A program made the position numbers and the translations under genes. From assembly GCA_027017165.1 (NCBI GenBank), contig JALURF010000204.1, positions 1 through 7,319 on the forward strand: 7,319 nucleotides of DNA, written 5' to 3'. The stretch's first letter is position 1; every line of letters starts with the position of its first letter. Positions 1 to 5,664 of the stretch are shown here, piece by piece. The notes beneath the pieces are model-generated. The model saw nothing but the letters and a program-made list of their open reading frames with translations, was not told where the DNA came from and did no database searches. Source of the DNA: Thermofilaceae archaeon (GTDB lineage Archaea; Thermoproteota; Thermoprotei; Thermofilales; B69-G16).

Positions 1-338
1 TCCTTATTCATGTCTTAATTTTATTTCAAATTCTAGAAAAAGTCTGTTTATTTTCCGGAATAATTTGTGCCGTATTTAACAGCCTTCTCCATGCATTCTT
101 AGAGAGTAAGATATAAAGAAAATAATCTAGCGACACAACGCCAATATTATATCATATTTTTCTATAACGCCACTATTTCAAATTCCAATAGAGCATACTA
201 TAATGGCAGTACTAGCTACTCTATTACCGCCTTAAACCAGTAGACGTAAGAATTAAAGCCTGTAATTCTGTCATTTCAGCGAGACAAAGTATTATGAAAA
301 CCTAGCGGCGTATACCAAGAGTTAAACTTTTGTTCTCG
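1..338. other. Gene-free, AT-rich left end
   Basis: I see no supportable gene, tRNA or repeat array here. The longest open stretches on either strand are about 40 codons or less, with no family signature. On the minus strand a TATA-like CTTTATAT (111-118) lies 22 bases before an ATG at 92, but that frame stops after 14 codons. The segment lies downstream of the hemerythrin-like gene, so it would contain that gene's 3' end and transcription stop, but I find no convincing T-run on the coding strand. It may be the decayed or regulatory edge of a neighbouring gene outside the window. Confidence 0.5.
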
Positions 339-758
339 TTAGTGGTGGGCGAGTAATGGTAATATCTTTATGTTCTCTTTTTCAGCATGAGATTTTAAAA
401 TCTTTGCTAGATTATCTAAGAGCTGTAACTTCTTTTCCATATTCTGCTCCTTTATAGCGTTTTCTATCATATTTGTGAACTCTTTGTGTTCTCTCAAGAA
501 TTCTTCTACAAACGGATACCCTTTAAAAAGCGGAAATAGTTCTTTTTCTTCAAATTCAAAATGAGGCAGTAAACGATCTCTGATATTCTTGAAGACTTCG
601 TTTATATATTTTCTATATTTAGCCGGATTTTTAGAATATTCCTCATGAACGATCCTCATATATTCCATTAGAGCTTTCTCTATTGCATAATGCTCTCTGA
701 TAAGCCTATTTTTCAACTCTTCCTTCTTCTCCGAAGGGAGAACTTCTATTCCCGGCAT
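339..758 (-). CDS. Hemerythrin-like HHE cation-binding protein
   Basis: Predicted 139-residue cytoplasmic four-helix-bundle protein of the hemerythrin HHE family, which bind a non-haem di-iron centre and act in oxygen, nitric oxide or iron handling. Candidate ligands are all present: H23 and E27 in the first helix, H66 and E70 in PHFEFEE, H91 in REHKEF, and H124 and E128 in SHAEKE. Length is normal for a stand-alone domain. The frame is open 18 codons further upstream (to 812), which would add a hydrophobic N-terminus, but that extension overlaps a strong TATA-like box (783-793). I therefore start at the ATG at 758, which would give a nearly leaderless mRNA. It diverges from the GNAT gene. 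Which ligand it senses or carries cannot be told from sequence. Confidence 0.85.
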   Translation of the reverse strand: MPGIEVLPSEKKEELKNRLIREHYAIEKALMEYMRIVHEEYSKNPAKYRKYINEVFKNIRDRLLPHFEFEEKELFPLFKGYPFVEEFLREHKEFTNMIENAIKEQNMEKKLQLLDNLAKILKSHAEKENIKILPLLAHH

Positions 759-782
759 GACTAGATAGAAGAGGGTAAAACC

Positions 783-793
783 TATATATAAAG
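783..793 (-). promoter_or_regulatory. TATA box of the HHE gene
   Basis: On the minus strand this reads CTTTATATATA, close to the archaeal TATA-box consensus. Its centre is about 30 bases before the ATG at 758, so transcription would begin about four bases upstream of that codon. No ribosome binding site is visible, consistent with a leaderless transcript. It lies inside the longer open frame and argues against the upstream start at 812. Confidence 0.65.
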
Positions 794-851
794 AGAATCT
801 TGAAAAATTCAATTAGAAAAATTACTCTATCGCATATTAAAAATCGGCTCT

Positions 852-860
852 CCTATATGC
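852..860 (+). promoter_or_regulatory. Possible TATA element of the GNAT gene
   Basis: CCTATATGC is centred about 33 bases before the ATG at 889, which would place the transcript start a few bases upstream of the codon. The match is imperfect and there is no clear Shine-Dalgarno sequence, so this is a weak call. Confidence 0.3.
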
Positions 861-888
861 TCATCATACAGTCACGTGGTACTTAGCT

Positions 889-1497
889 ATGATAAAAGAA
901 GTATCAATAATTGCTGGAGCCTCACTAAATTATAAGAATAGGATAAAAATAGCGGAAATAATTTATGATACTTTTAAAGATAAGATAGAACCCGTGCTTG
1001 GTTCGAGGGATGATAGTATAAGGTTTTTAAGCACGTTTTTAAACTCTAAACGCATAATCTTAGCCTCGGTGAATGAAGAGATAGTCGGTGTTGCTTGTCT
1101 TAAATATGGAGGAGACTCTTGGCTTCGCATAAGGGGTAAAGATTTATTCTTCTATTTTTTAAGAAAACCGGTGAAATTCTTAAACCTGATATTGACAGGT
1201 TTACTATTAACAAGCAAGCCGGAGAAAGACGAGGTTTTACTCGATATACTTGCGGTGGCGGCTGGTTATAGGGGAAAAGGCGTAGGTACGGCTCTCGTCA
1301 ATAGGGTAATTAACCTGGCTAGTAGTGAAAAATATAAAGTAGTTAAACTCCATATTGTGGACAAAAATACTCGAGCCAGGAGATTTTACGAGAAAATAGG
1401 ATTTAGAATAACAGGGTCTAGAAAGGTACCACCTCCCTTAAAGAGATTTTATGATTTTTCCAAAATATACACTATGTCGTACTACATTAGCGAGTAA
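889..1497 (+). CDS. GNAT family N-acetyltransferase
   Basis: A 202-residue protein with the Gcn5-related acetyltransferase fold, expected to transfer an acetyl group from acetyl-CoA to an amine. The acetyl-CoA pyrophosphate-binding loop (R/Q-x-x-G-x-G) is seen as RGKGVG at 128-133, after the beta-strand DEVLLDILAV (114-123). The C-terminal motif with N160 and RRFYEKIGF (164-172) is typical of the family. Residues about 84-110 form a hydrophobic, lysine-containing insert before that strand, which may shape the acceptor site. The substrate (protein N-terminus, polyamine, antibiotic or other) cannot be inferred. The gene stands alone on the plus strand, diverging from the HHE gene and converging with the ACT-V4R gene 32 bases downstream. 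No RBS is visible at the first ATG. Confidence 0.88.
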   Translation: MIKEVSIIAGASLNYKNRIKIAEIIYDTFKDKIEPVLGSRDDSIRFLSTFLNSKRIILASVNEEIVGVACLKYGGDSWLRIRGKDLFFYFLRKPVKFLNLILTGLLLTSKPEKDEVLLDILAVAAGYRGKGVGTALVNRVINLASSEKYKVVKLHIVDKNTRARRFYEKIGFRITGSRKVPPPLKRFYDFSKIYTMSYYISE

Positions 1498-1529
1498 AAC
1501 TACGTGTTTCACCTGGGCAAGTACTTAGC

Positions 1530-2324
1530 TTATTCGGTTATAAATTCGCAGTAAGGATCACCCACTGCTATGCACTTCGTCTCCCTTACCACCACATCTT
1601 TCCCCAAATACCCCTTGATAATACCAGTCATGACTCCTCTTTCGAAGTGACATGAGGGTTTTCTTATGCCGTGTTTTCTCGCAGTCTCGCACTCCCACAT
1701 ATCATAGGCCTTAATAACTATTTCGGGTTTCCCCTGCTCAGTTAAAGAGTATTTCACTAGTTCACCTCTATACCTTCCTAGGGCATGTACCCTAAGCAGG
1801 TTTATGATTAGGGCGTCTTTTAGATTCCCAATTCCCCACCTTTTATACCCACTTACTAACGATAGACCCGTGAGAACTCCTTCGTGAAATAGGAAGGCTA
1901 ATCCTCCATCTCCAAATTTTTCTCTTAATCTAACCGCGAAGCTTTCCATGTTGAATATGGTGAATATTAAAACTCTGTTGCCTATGTCATCTACTATGGG
2001 AAAATGATAAAGGTCCACTAGTAGTCCTAGAGGATGAGGTTCAACTATTTCTGCGTTTAAAACGATGCCTAAATTTTGTATATCGTCTATGATGACATTT
2101 AGGTCATCGCTTATTTTTGAGAAATCTGCTACTATGAATAAATCGCCTTTTTCTTCACTATTGGAAGAGAAATTAATGGCAAGAATATTGACGTTATGTT
2201 TACCGAGCACCGAAGCTATTTGTGCTAAAACTCCTGGAGCATTAACAGCCCTTACGTAGATACCTTTTACCGCTTTTTCTTTAACGAGAATGAGATTGCC
2301 TATTAATAGCGGAGAGACTTTCAT
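1530..2324 (-). CDS. ACT domain-V4R domain protein, putative ligand sensor
   Basis: A 264-residue soluble protein. Residues about 19-93 form an ACT domain, an amino-acid or small-ligand binding fold, with the signature VNAPGVLAQIASVLG (27-41) followed by HNVNI. Residues about 100-262 are a V4R (4-vinyl reductase) domain, a predicted small-molecule-binding, metal-associated fold. Its C-terminal hallmark is present: C212 in WECE, C225 just before the RGVMTG segment, and C251 and C259 in TKCIAVGDPYC. There is no helix-turn-helix, kinase or membrane segment, so it is more likely a sensor or adaptor than a self-contained regulator. It is a paralogue of the protein at 3095-3826, and a MEDS-domain gene lies between them, all on the minus strand. 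A TATA-like element at 2361-2370 suggests its own promoter. Ligand and partner are unknown. Confidence 0.85.
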   Translation of the reverse strand: MKVSPLLIGNLILVKEKAVKGIYVRAVNAPGVLAQIASVLGKHNVNILAINFSSNSEEKGDLFIVADFSKISDDLNVIIDDIQNLGIVLNAEIVEPHPLGLLVDLYHFPIVDDIGNRVLIFTIFNMESFAVRLREKFGDGGLAFLFHEGVLTGLSLVSGYKRWGIGNLKDALIINLLRVHALGRYRGELVKYSLTEQGKPEIVIKAYDMWECETARKHGIRKPSCHFERGVMTGIIKGYLGKDVVVRETKCIAVGDPYCEFITE

Positions 2325-2360
2325 TTATAATACCCTGGTTTAAAATTATCATAAATAGTA

Positions 2361-2370
2361 TATATTTAAA
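2361..2370 (-). promoter_or_regulatory. TATA box of the ACT-V4R gene
   Basis: The minus strand reads TTTAAATATA, centred about 41 bases before the ATG at 2324. That predicts a leader of roughly 15 bases ending in AGGGTATTATAA, with at best a weak ribosome binding site. It sits in the 79-base gap after the MEDS gene, so the two genes need not share a transcript. Confidence 0.45.
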
Positions 2371-2403
2371 ACGTATATTCTAGCGAAGGAAACGAATCGC
2401 TAT

Positions 2404-3018
2404 CTATACGCTGGCTTTCACGATTGTAAGAGCTTTTCTCGGCCCTAATATTATAACGTACTCGTGGCTCTTTATCAATTCAAGTAGTAAGCTCTCTCTA
2501 CCCCCTAGGAAATCTCTCATATTATACGCGCATAAACCCATCATGGCAAGCTCAAGCCTTCTATGCAACATCTCCTCGTACTTTAAGAGATCTTCAATTA
2601 AGTTATGTTTAAAGAATACTGTCATTTCGCCGCAGGCTCTAAGACTCTTAAATCCGCGCTCTCTAACTTTATTGAAAAGCCTTAACCATAAGTTAATCGT
2701 GTACGCAGGGTCTACTTTTCCACTTTTTATATACCAGCCATCATAATTTATTATCATTAAAGCTCCTTCTCTTTCAAGGCTTTCCACGTCTATGCCGTAC
2801 TCCTTCATGTATTCTCTCACTTGAACTGGAGTATCTTCGCCAGCCACGTACGCTCCCGCGTATCCCCTCTCTATCCCCGAGACTAGGTATGTAAAGAGAG
2901 CATCTCGCTTATCCTCTTCAGTCTCGTAGAATAGTATTACGTGGTTATGAGGCTCCATTTCTCTTATAAATTTTAAGACCTCATCTTTACTGCACAATAA
3001 TTCCTCTATTCTACTCAT
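2404..3018 (-). CDS. MEDS (DcmR-type sensory) domain protein
   Basis: A 204-residue soluble protein made essentially of one MEDS domain. This family is named from methanogen/methylotroph DcmR sensors and is predicted to detect simple hydrocarbon derivatives through a RecA/KaiC-like fold without ATPase motifs. Visible hallmarks are HNHVILFYETEEDK (24-37), a GIERGYAGAYVAGEDTP segment (48-64) and LRACGEMTVFF (126-136), with no Walker A motif. A helical N-terminus (1-22) precedes it. The frame is open to a GTG at 3060, but a TATA box (3063-3070) predicts transcription starting near 3040. A GGTGAT ribosome binding site (3022-3027) lies just before the ATG at 3018, so I use that start. No output domain is present. 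It sits between two V4R genes and may signal with them. Confidence 0.85.
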   Translation of the reverse strand: MSRIEELLCSKDEVLKFIREMEPHNHVILFYETEEDKRDALFTYLVSGIERGYAGAYVAGEDTPVQVREYMKEYGIDVESLEREGALMIINYDGWYIKSGKVDPAYTINLWLRLFNKVRERGFKSLRACGEMTVFFKHNLIEDLLKYEEMLHRRLELAMMGLCAYNMRDFLGGRESLLLELIKSHEYVIILGPRKALTIVKASV

Positions 3019-3021
3019 TAT

Positions 3022-3027
3022 ATCACC
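3022..3027 (-). promoter_or_regulatory. Shine-Dalgarno site fixing the MEDS start
   Basis: GGTGAT on the minus strand, three bases before the ATG at 3018, matches the archaeal 16S rRNA 3' end. It supports the internal ATG over the GTG at 3060. Confidence 0.65.
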
Positions 3028-3062
3028 ATAGAAAAGTCTCTGAAAGAGAATGCTCTCCACTA

Positions 3063-3070
3063 TTTATAAA
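3063..3070 (-). promoter_or_regulatory. TATA box of the MEDS gene
   Basis: TTTATAAA on the minus strand is a perfect palindromic TATA-like box in the 76-base gap after the upstream V4R gene. A transcript starting about 26 bases downstream, near 3040, would carry a leader of about 20 bases containing the GGTGAT site. Confidence 0.55.
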
Positions 3071-3094
3071 CTTGACTATCGGATATTAGATAAT

Positions 3095-3826
3095 TTACCG
3101 CTTAGCTTTCGCTTCAAATAGACAATAAGGATCTTTTAACGCGATGCATTTTATCTCTTCAACGTAAACTTCTCTATTCCAGAATTTAGACAATAGTCCA
3201 GCTAGTAATCCCCTGAATATTTGACTATTGGGCGTTTCACTTTTAACCGTTAAGCATTCCAGCAGTTCCCTAGCTTTTATCCTACAGTACGACCCCTCCA
3301 CATATTTTTCAATTTCAAAAATCCCATGGCCCAAACTCTCATAGTATAAAAGTGCATATTCTAAAGCCTTTTTATTATCTTTAAAATATGGAGATATCTT
3401 CTCAGCCAGCGCACTGCCAGCTCTAAAACCCATATGATACATTATCGCAAGACCCCCGGCTCCGAGCTCCTTTAGCAAGTCAAAAAGATAATGTAGATCA
3501 TCAAGAGTGTGGACGGCGAGCCTAGCTTCTCCGTGGGTAAGAGGCAAATCCAAGAGTTTGACTTCTTTAATATAGGGCATTCTAGATAAGTGGAAAATTA
3601 CTTGTTCAGAATTTAAATTCGACTCAGTAAGATCCAAAAATAAAGTCGCGTAGATTAACGGCCTTTCAGGATGAGACTGTACTACAACTGATAACATGCG
3701 AATTCTATGTTTTGAGAAGAATTTGACAGGCTCTAGCGCATAATCGACGTCATCCTCGAGTTCAATGCTTATAACTACTATCTTTCTTTTAGGAAAGTAC
3801 ATCCTACTATCACTATTCACATTCAT
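3095..3826 (-). CDS. Divergent ACT-like-V4R domain protein, paralogue of 1530-2324
   Basis: A 243-residue soluble protein with the same architecture as its neighbour. An ACT-like alternating strand/helix region (about 15-93) lacks the Asn-Ala-Pro-Gly ligand loop. A V4R domain (about 98-238) ends in RGLLAG (205-210) and KCIALKDPYC (226-235). The C227/C235 spacing matches C251/C259 of the paralogue, and C191 matches C212. The position of the paralogue's C225 is S201 here, so one predicted metal ligand is missing. No output domain is visible. The start at 3826 has GGGGAT at 3829-3834 and a TATA-like element at 3857-3864; an alternative ATG lies at 3802. It is the first of the three minus-strand sensor genes and diverges from metG. 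It is likely a ligand sensor or adaptor, possibly with altered metal or ligand binding. Confidence 0.8.
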   Translation of the reverse strand: MNVNSDSRMYFPKRKIVVISIELEDDVDYALEPVKFFSKHRIRMLSVVVQSHPERPLIYATLFLDLTESNLNSEQVIFHLSRMPYIKEVKLLDLPLTHGEARLAVHTLDDLHYLFDLLKELGAGGLAIMYHMGFRAGSALAEKISPYFKDNKKALEYALLYYESLGHGIFEIEKYVEGSYCRIKARELLECLTVKSETPNSQIFRGLLAGLLSKFWNREVYVEEIKCIALKDPYCLFEAKAKR

Positions 3827-3856
3827 CGATCCCCAAAATATTTTAAATAATTTCTA

Positions 3857-3864
3857 TTTAAATA
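3857..3864 (-). promoter_or_regulatory. TATA box of the divergent V4R gene
   Basis: TATTTAAA-type sequence on the minus strand, centred about 34 bases before the ATG at 3826. The predicted transcript would start near 3834 with a leader of about eight bases, GGGGATCG, which includes a partial ribosome binding site. Confidence 0.45.
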
Positions 3865-3899
3865 TCTGCTCTTGAACATTTATTCTCCAAGAAGAAATA

Positions 3900-3939
3900 T
3901 TATTCATAAAATGTGAATATATTTTCTAAATATGAATAA
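3900..3939. repeat. Operator-like inverted repeats between V4R gene and metG
   Basis: TTATTCATA (3900-3908) and TATGAATAA (3931-3939) form a perfect 9-base inverted repeat with a 22-base spacer. A further half-site, TGAATA (3914-3919), pairs with TATTCA (3901-3906). The result is three TGAATA half-sites in about 40 bases, in the middle of a divergent promoter region. This could be a regulator binding site, but the sequence is AT-rich and chance is possible. Confidence 0.35.
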
Positions 3940-3968
3940 AACGGGTGATGGAATGCAGGCCTGTAAGA

Positions 3969-3983
3969 ATTTAGAATCTAAAT
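3969..3983. repeat. Palindrome upstream of metG
   Basis: ATTTAGA-A-TCTAAAT is a perfect 7-base inverted repeat around one central base, about 80 bases before metG. An 8-base palindrome CAGGCCTG lies just before it at 3956-3963. These could be operator half-sites or part of the metG promoter. I cannot place a clear TATA box for metG. Confidence 0.3.
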
Positions 3984-4060
3984 ATTACCGACATTCATTA
4001 AAGATAAAACTTGCTACTGCGTTAGAGTAATATGTAAGTTCTTATTTTATTGTGTGAGTG

Positions 4061-5575
4061 ATGAATGTGAGTAGGGTATTTTACGTTACGACGCCGATAT
4101 ACTATCCGAACGATCTACCTCACATAGGCCACGCCTATACGACAGTGTTAGCGGATGTGCTAGCTAGATGGCACAGGCTTAAAGGCTCCGACGTATTCTT
4201 CTTAACAGGCACAGATGAACACGGTTTAAAACTGCAGAGAGCAGCTGAGAAGAAGGGAGTAAAGCCTAAGGAATTCGTAGACCGCATGGTTCCCGAGTTT
4301 AAAAGGTATTGGAAATTGCTTGAAATAAGCTACAATAGGTTTATACGCACCACGGATATAGATCATGAAGAAGTTGTTAAAAAAGCATTGGAAGAACTAC
4401 ATTCTAAAGGATTAATCTATAGGGGGACTTATAGAGGGTGGTATTGTTCTAGCTGCGAGAAATTCTACAGCGAGGGAGAGTATGAGGAGAAGGAAGGAAA
4501 GAAGATATGTCCTATACACGTGAAAGAGCTTGAGTGGGTTGAAGAGGAAACCTACTTCCTCAAACTTTCGGCATATCAAGACGAAGTATTAAAATTGGTT
4601 AGAGACACGGATATCATCCACCCGAGAGGATATGCTAGAGAAATAGCGTCGAAACTCGAAAGAGAAGGCCTTAGAGATCTCTCGATTGCCCGTCCAAAAG
4701 ATAGGGTTTATTGGGGCGTTGAACTGCCCTTCGATAATAGGTATGTGGTTTATGTGTGGATAGATGCACTATTAAACTATTTGACAGGAATTGGATATGG
4801 CGGAAATAGAAAGTTTAGAGAATACTGGTCTGTAGTCCACCACGTTATAGGCAAGGATATACTGTGGTTCCATACTGCCATATGGTTCGCCGTTCTCCTC
4901 ATGCTGGATGTGCCGCCACCTAGGAGAGTTCTAGTCCACGCCTTTATAATTAATAGGGGGCTTAAGATGGGGAAGAGCGTCGGCAACGTTGTGATGATAG
5001 ACGATATGTTGGATAGGTATTACACTGCGGACTCCGTTAGATATCTATTGATGAGGTTGCTTAACCTCGAGAAAGACGTCGAATTCGACGTTGAGCTACT
5101 GGATAACATATACAATGGAGAATTAGCGGATACTTATGGAAATTTGGTTAGAAGGGTAGGAGTACTTTCGATTAAAAAACTTGGAGGAGTAGTTAAGAGA
5201 GGAGAACTTGACGAGGAACTGCGCGGTAAATCTGAAGAAGTCGTAGAAGAAGTAGTAAAACTTATGGATAATTATAAAATAAGCGAGAGTCTGGTTAAAA
5301 CCTTTGATCTCTTAAGGACCACCAACGCTTATCTAAATAAGACCAAGCCTTGGGAGAGCGAAAACCCGGAACCTCTCCTCTATAACGCGATCGAGGCAAC
5401 CAGGATAGCTACTAATCTACTCAACCCGGTGATGCCCTCTGTAACTAGAAAAGTCGCAGAAGCCCTAGGTTTTGAAATAATAGAAGTAGATAAACTGAAG
5501 TATGGAGAAGTCAAAGAATTCCGCGTGAGAGAAGCACCCATACTCTTCAAAAAGGTCAAATCTGATATTTCTTAA
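4061..5575 (+). CDS. metG: Methionyl-tRNA synthetase, single-knuckle bacterial-like form
   Basis: Class I aminoacyl-tRNA synthetase that activates methionine with ATP and charges tRNA-Met in the cytoplasm. In the 504-residue protein the HIGH motif is HIGH at 21-24, within FYVTTPIYYPNDLPHIGHAY, and TGTDEHG follows (49-55). A single zinc knuckle uses C129, C132, C150 and H153. The KMSKS loop appears as KMGKS (302-306). The anticodon-binding helical domain shows N361 and R365 in GNLVRR and NKTKPWE (426-432). There is no C-terminal EMAP/Trbp-like tRNA-binding extension, and the length matches the compact Thermus-type enzyme. Archaeal MetRS usually begins with a VTSALPYANG-like motif, so this looks like the bacterial-type form. 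A GTG directly precedes the ATG at 4061; I use the ATG. It diverges from the V4R gene and precedes methionine-precursor genes. Confidence 0.96.
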   Translation: MNVSRVFYVTTPIYYPNDLPHIGHAYTTVLADVLARWHRLKGSDVFFLTGTDEHGLKLQRAAEKKGVKPKEFVDRMVPEFKRYWKLLEISYNRFIRTTDIDHEEVVKKALEELHSKGLIYRGTYRGWYCSSCEKFYSEGEYEEKEGKKICPIHVKELEWVEEETYFLKLSAYQDEVLKLVRDTDIIHPRGYAREIASKLEREGLRDLSIARPKDRVYWGVELPFDNRYVVYVWIDALLNYLTGIGYGGNRKFREYWSVVHHVIGKDILWFHTAIWFAVLLMLDVPPPRRVLVHAFIINRGLKMGKSVGNVVMIDDMLDRYYTADSVRYLLMRLLNLEKDVEFDVELLDNIYNGELADTYGNLVRRVGVLSIKKLGGVVKRGELDEELRGKSEEVVEEVVKLMDNYKISESLVKTFDLLRTTNAYLNKTKPWESENPEPLLYNAIEATRIATNLLNPVMPSVTRKVAEALGFEIIEVDKLKYGEVKEFRVREAPILFKKVKSDIS

Positions 5576-5604
5576 ACCTTTAGCCAATGATTGACAATCC
5601 CCGA

Positions 5605-5625
5605 TTTATTACTTTTAGTAATAAA
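5605..5625. repeat. AT-rich palindrome between metG and the PLP enzyme gene
   Basis: TTTATTAC (5605-5612) and GTAATAAA (5618-5625) form a perfect 8-base inverted repeat around TTTTA. It lies 29 bases after the metG stop and about 40 bases before the next start. It could be an operator for the downstream gene pair or, with its T-rich strand, part of a metG terminator. The hairpin would be weak because it is almost entirely A-T. Confidence 0.4.
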
Positions 5626-5633
5626 GGGAAAAA

Positions 5634-5643
5634 TTAATTATTA
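5634..5643 (+). promoter_or_regulatory. Possible TATA element of the PLP enzyme gene
   Basis: TTAATTATTA is centred about 27 bases before the ATG at 5665, the spacing expected for a leaderless archaeal transcript. No Shine-Dalgarno sequence precedes that ATG, which fits. The local AT richness makes the call weak. Confidence 0.35.
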
Positions 5644-5664
5644 CATTTATGCTATATTACGGAT

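Noticed and set aside
1..170. Minus-strand open stretch of about 41 codons near the left edge
   Set aside because: It has no convincing start or ribosome site and no recognisable motif, and is too short to call a gene remnant.
2065..2746. Plus-strand frames of 64-67 codons at 2065-2259 and 2543-2746
   Set aside because: Both are antisense to the ACT-V4R and MEDS genes, whose domain motifs are clear.
3932..4030. 32-residue frame before metG, with an internal ATG at 3953 preceded by GGTGAT
   Set aside because: The GGTGAT site is suggestive, but the 25-32-residue peptide has no recognisable features and overlaps the palindromes. A leader peptide is possible but unsupported.
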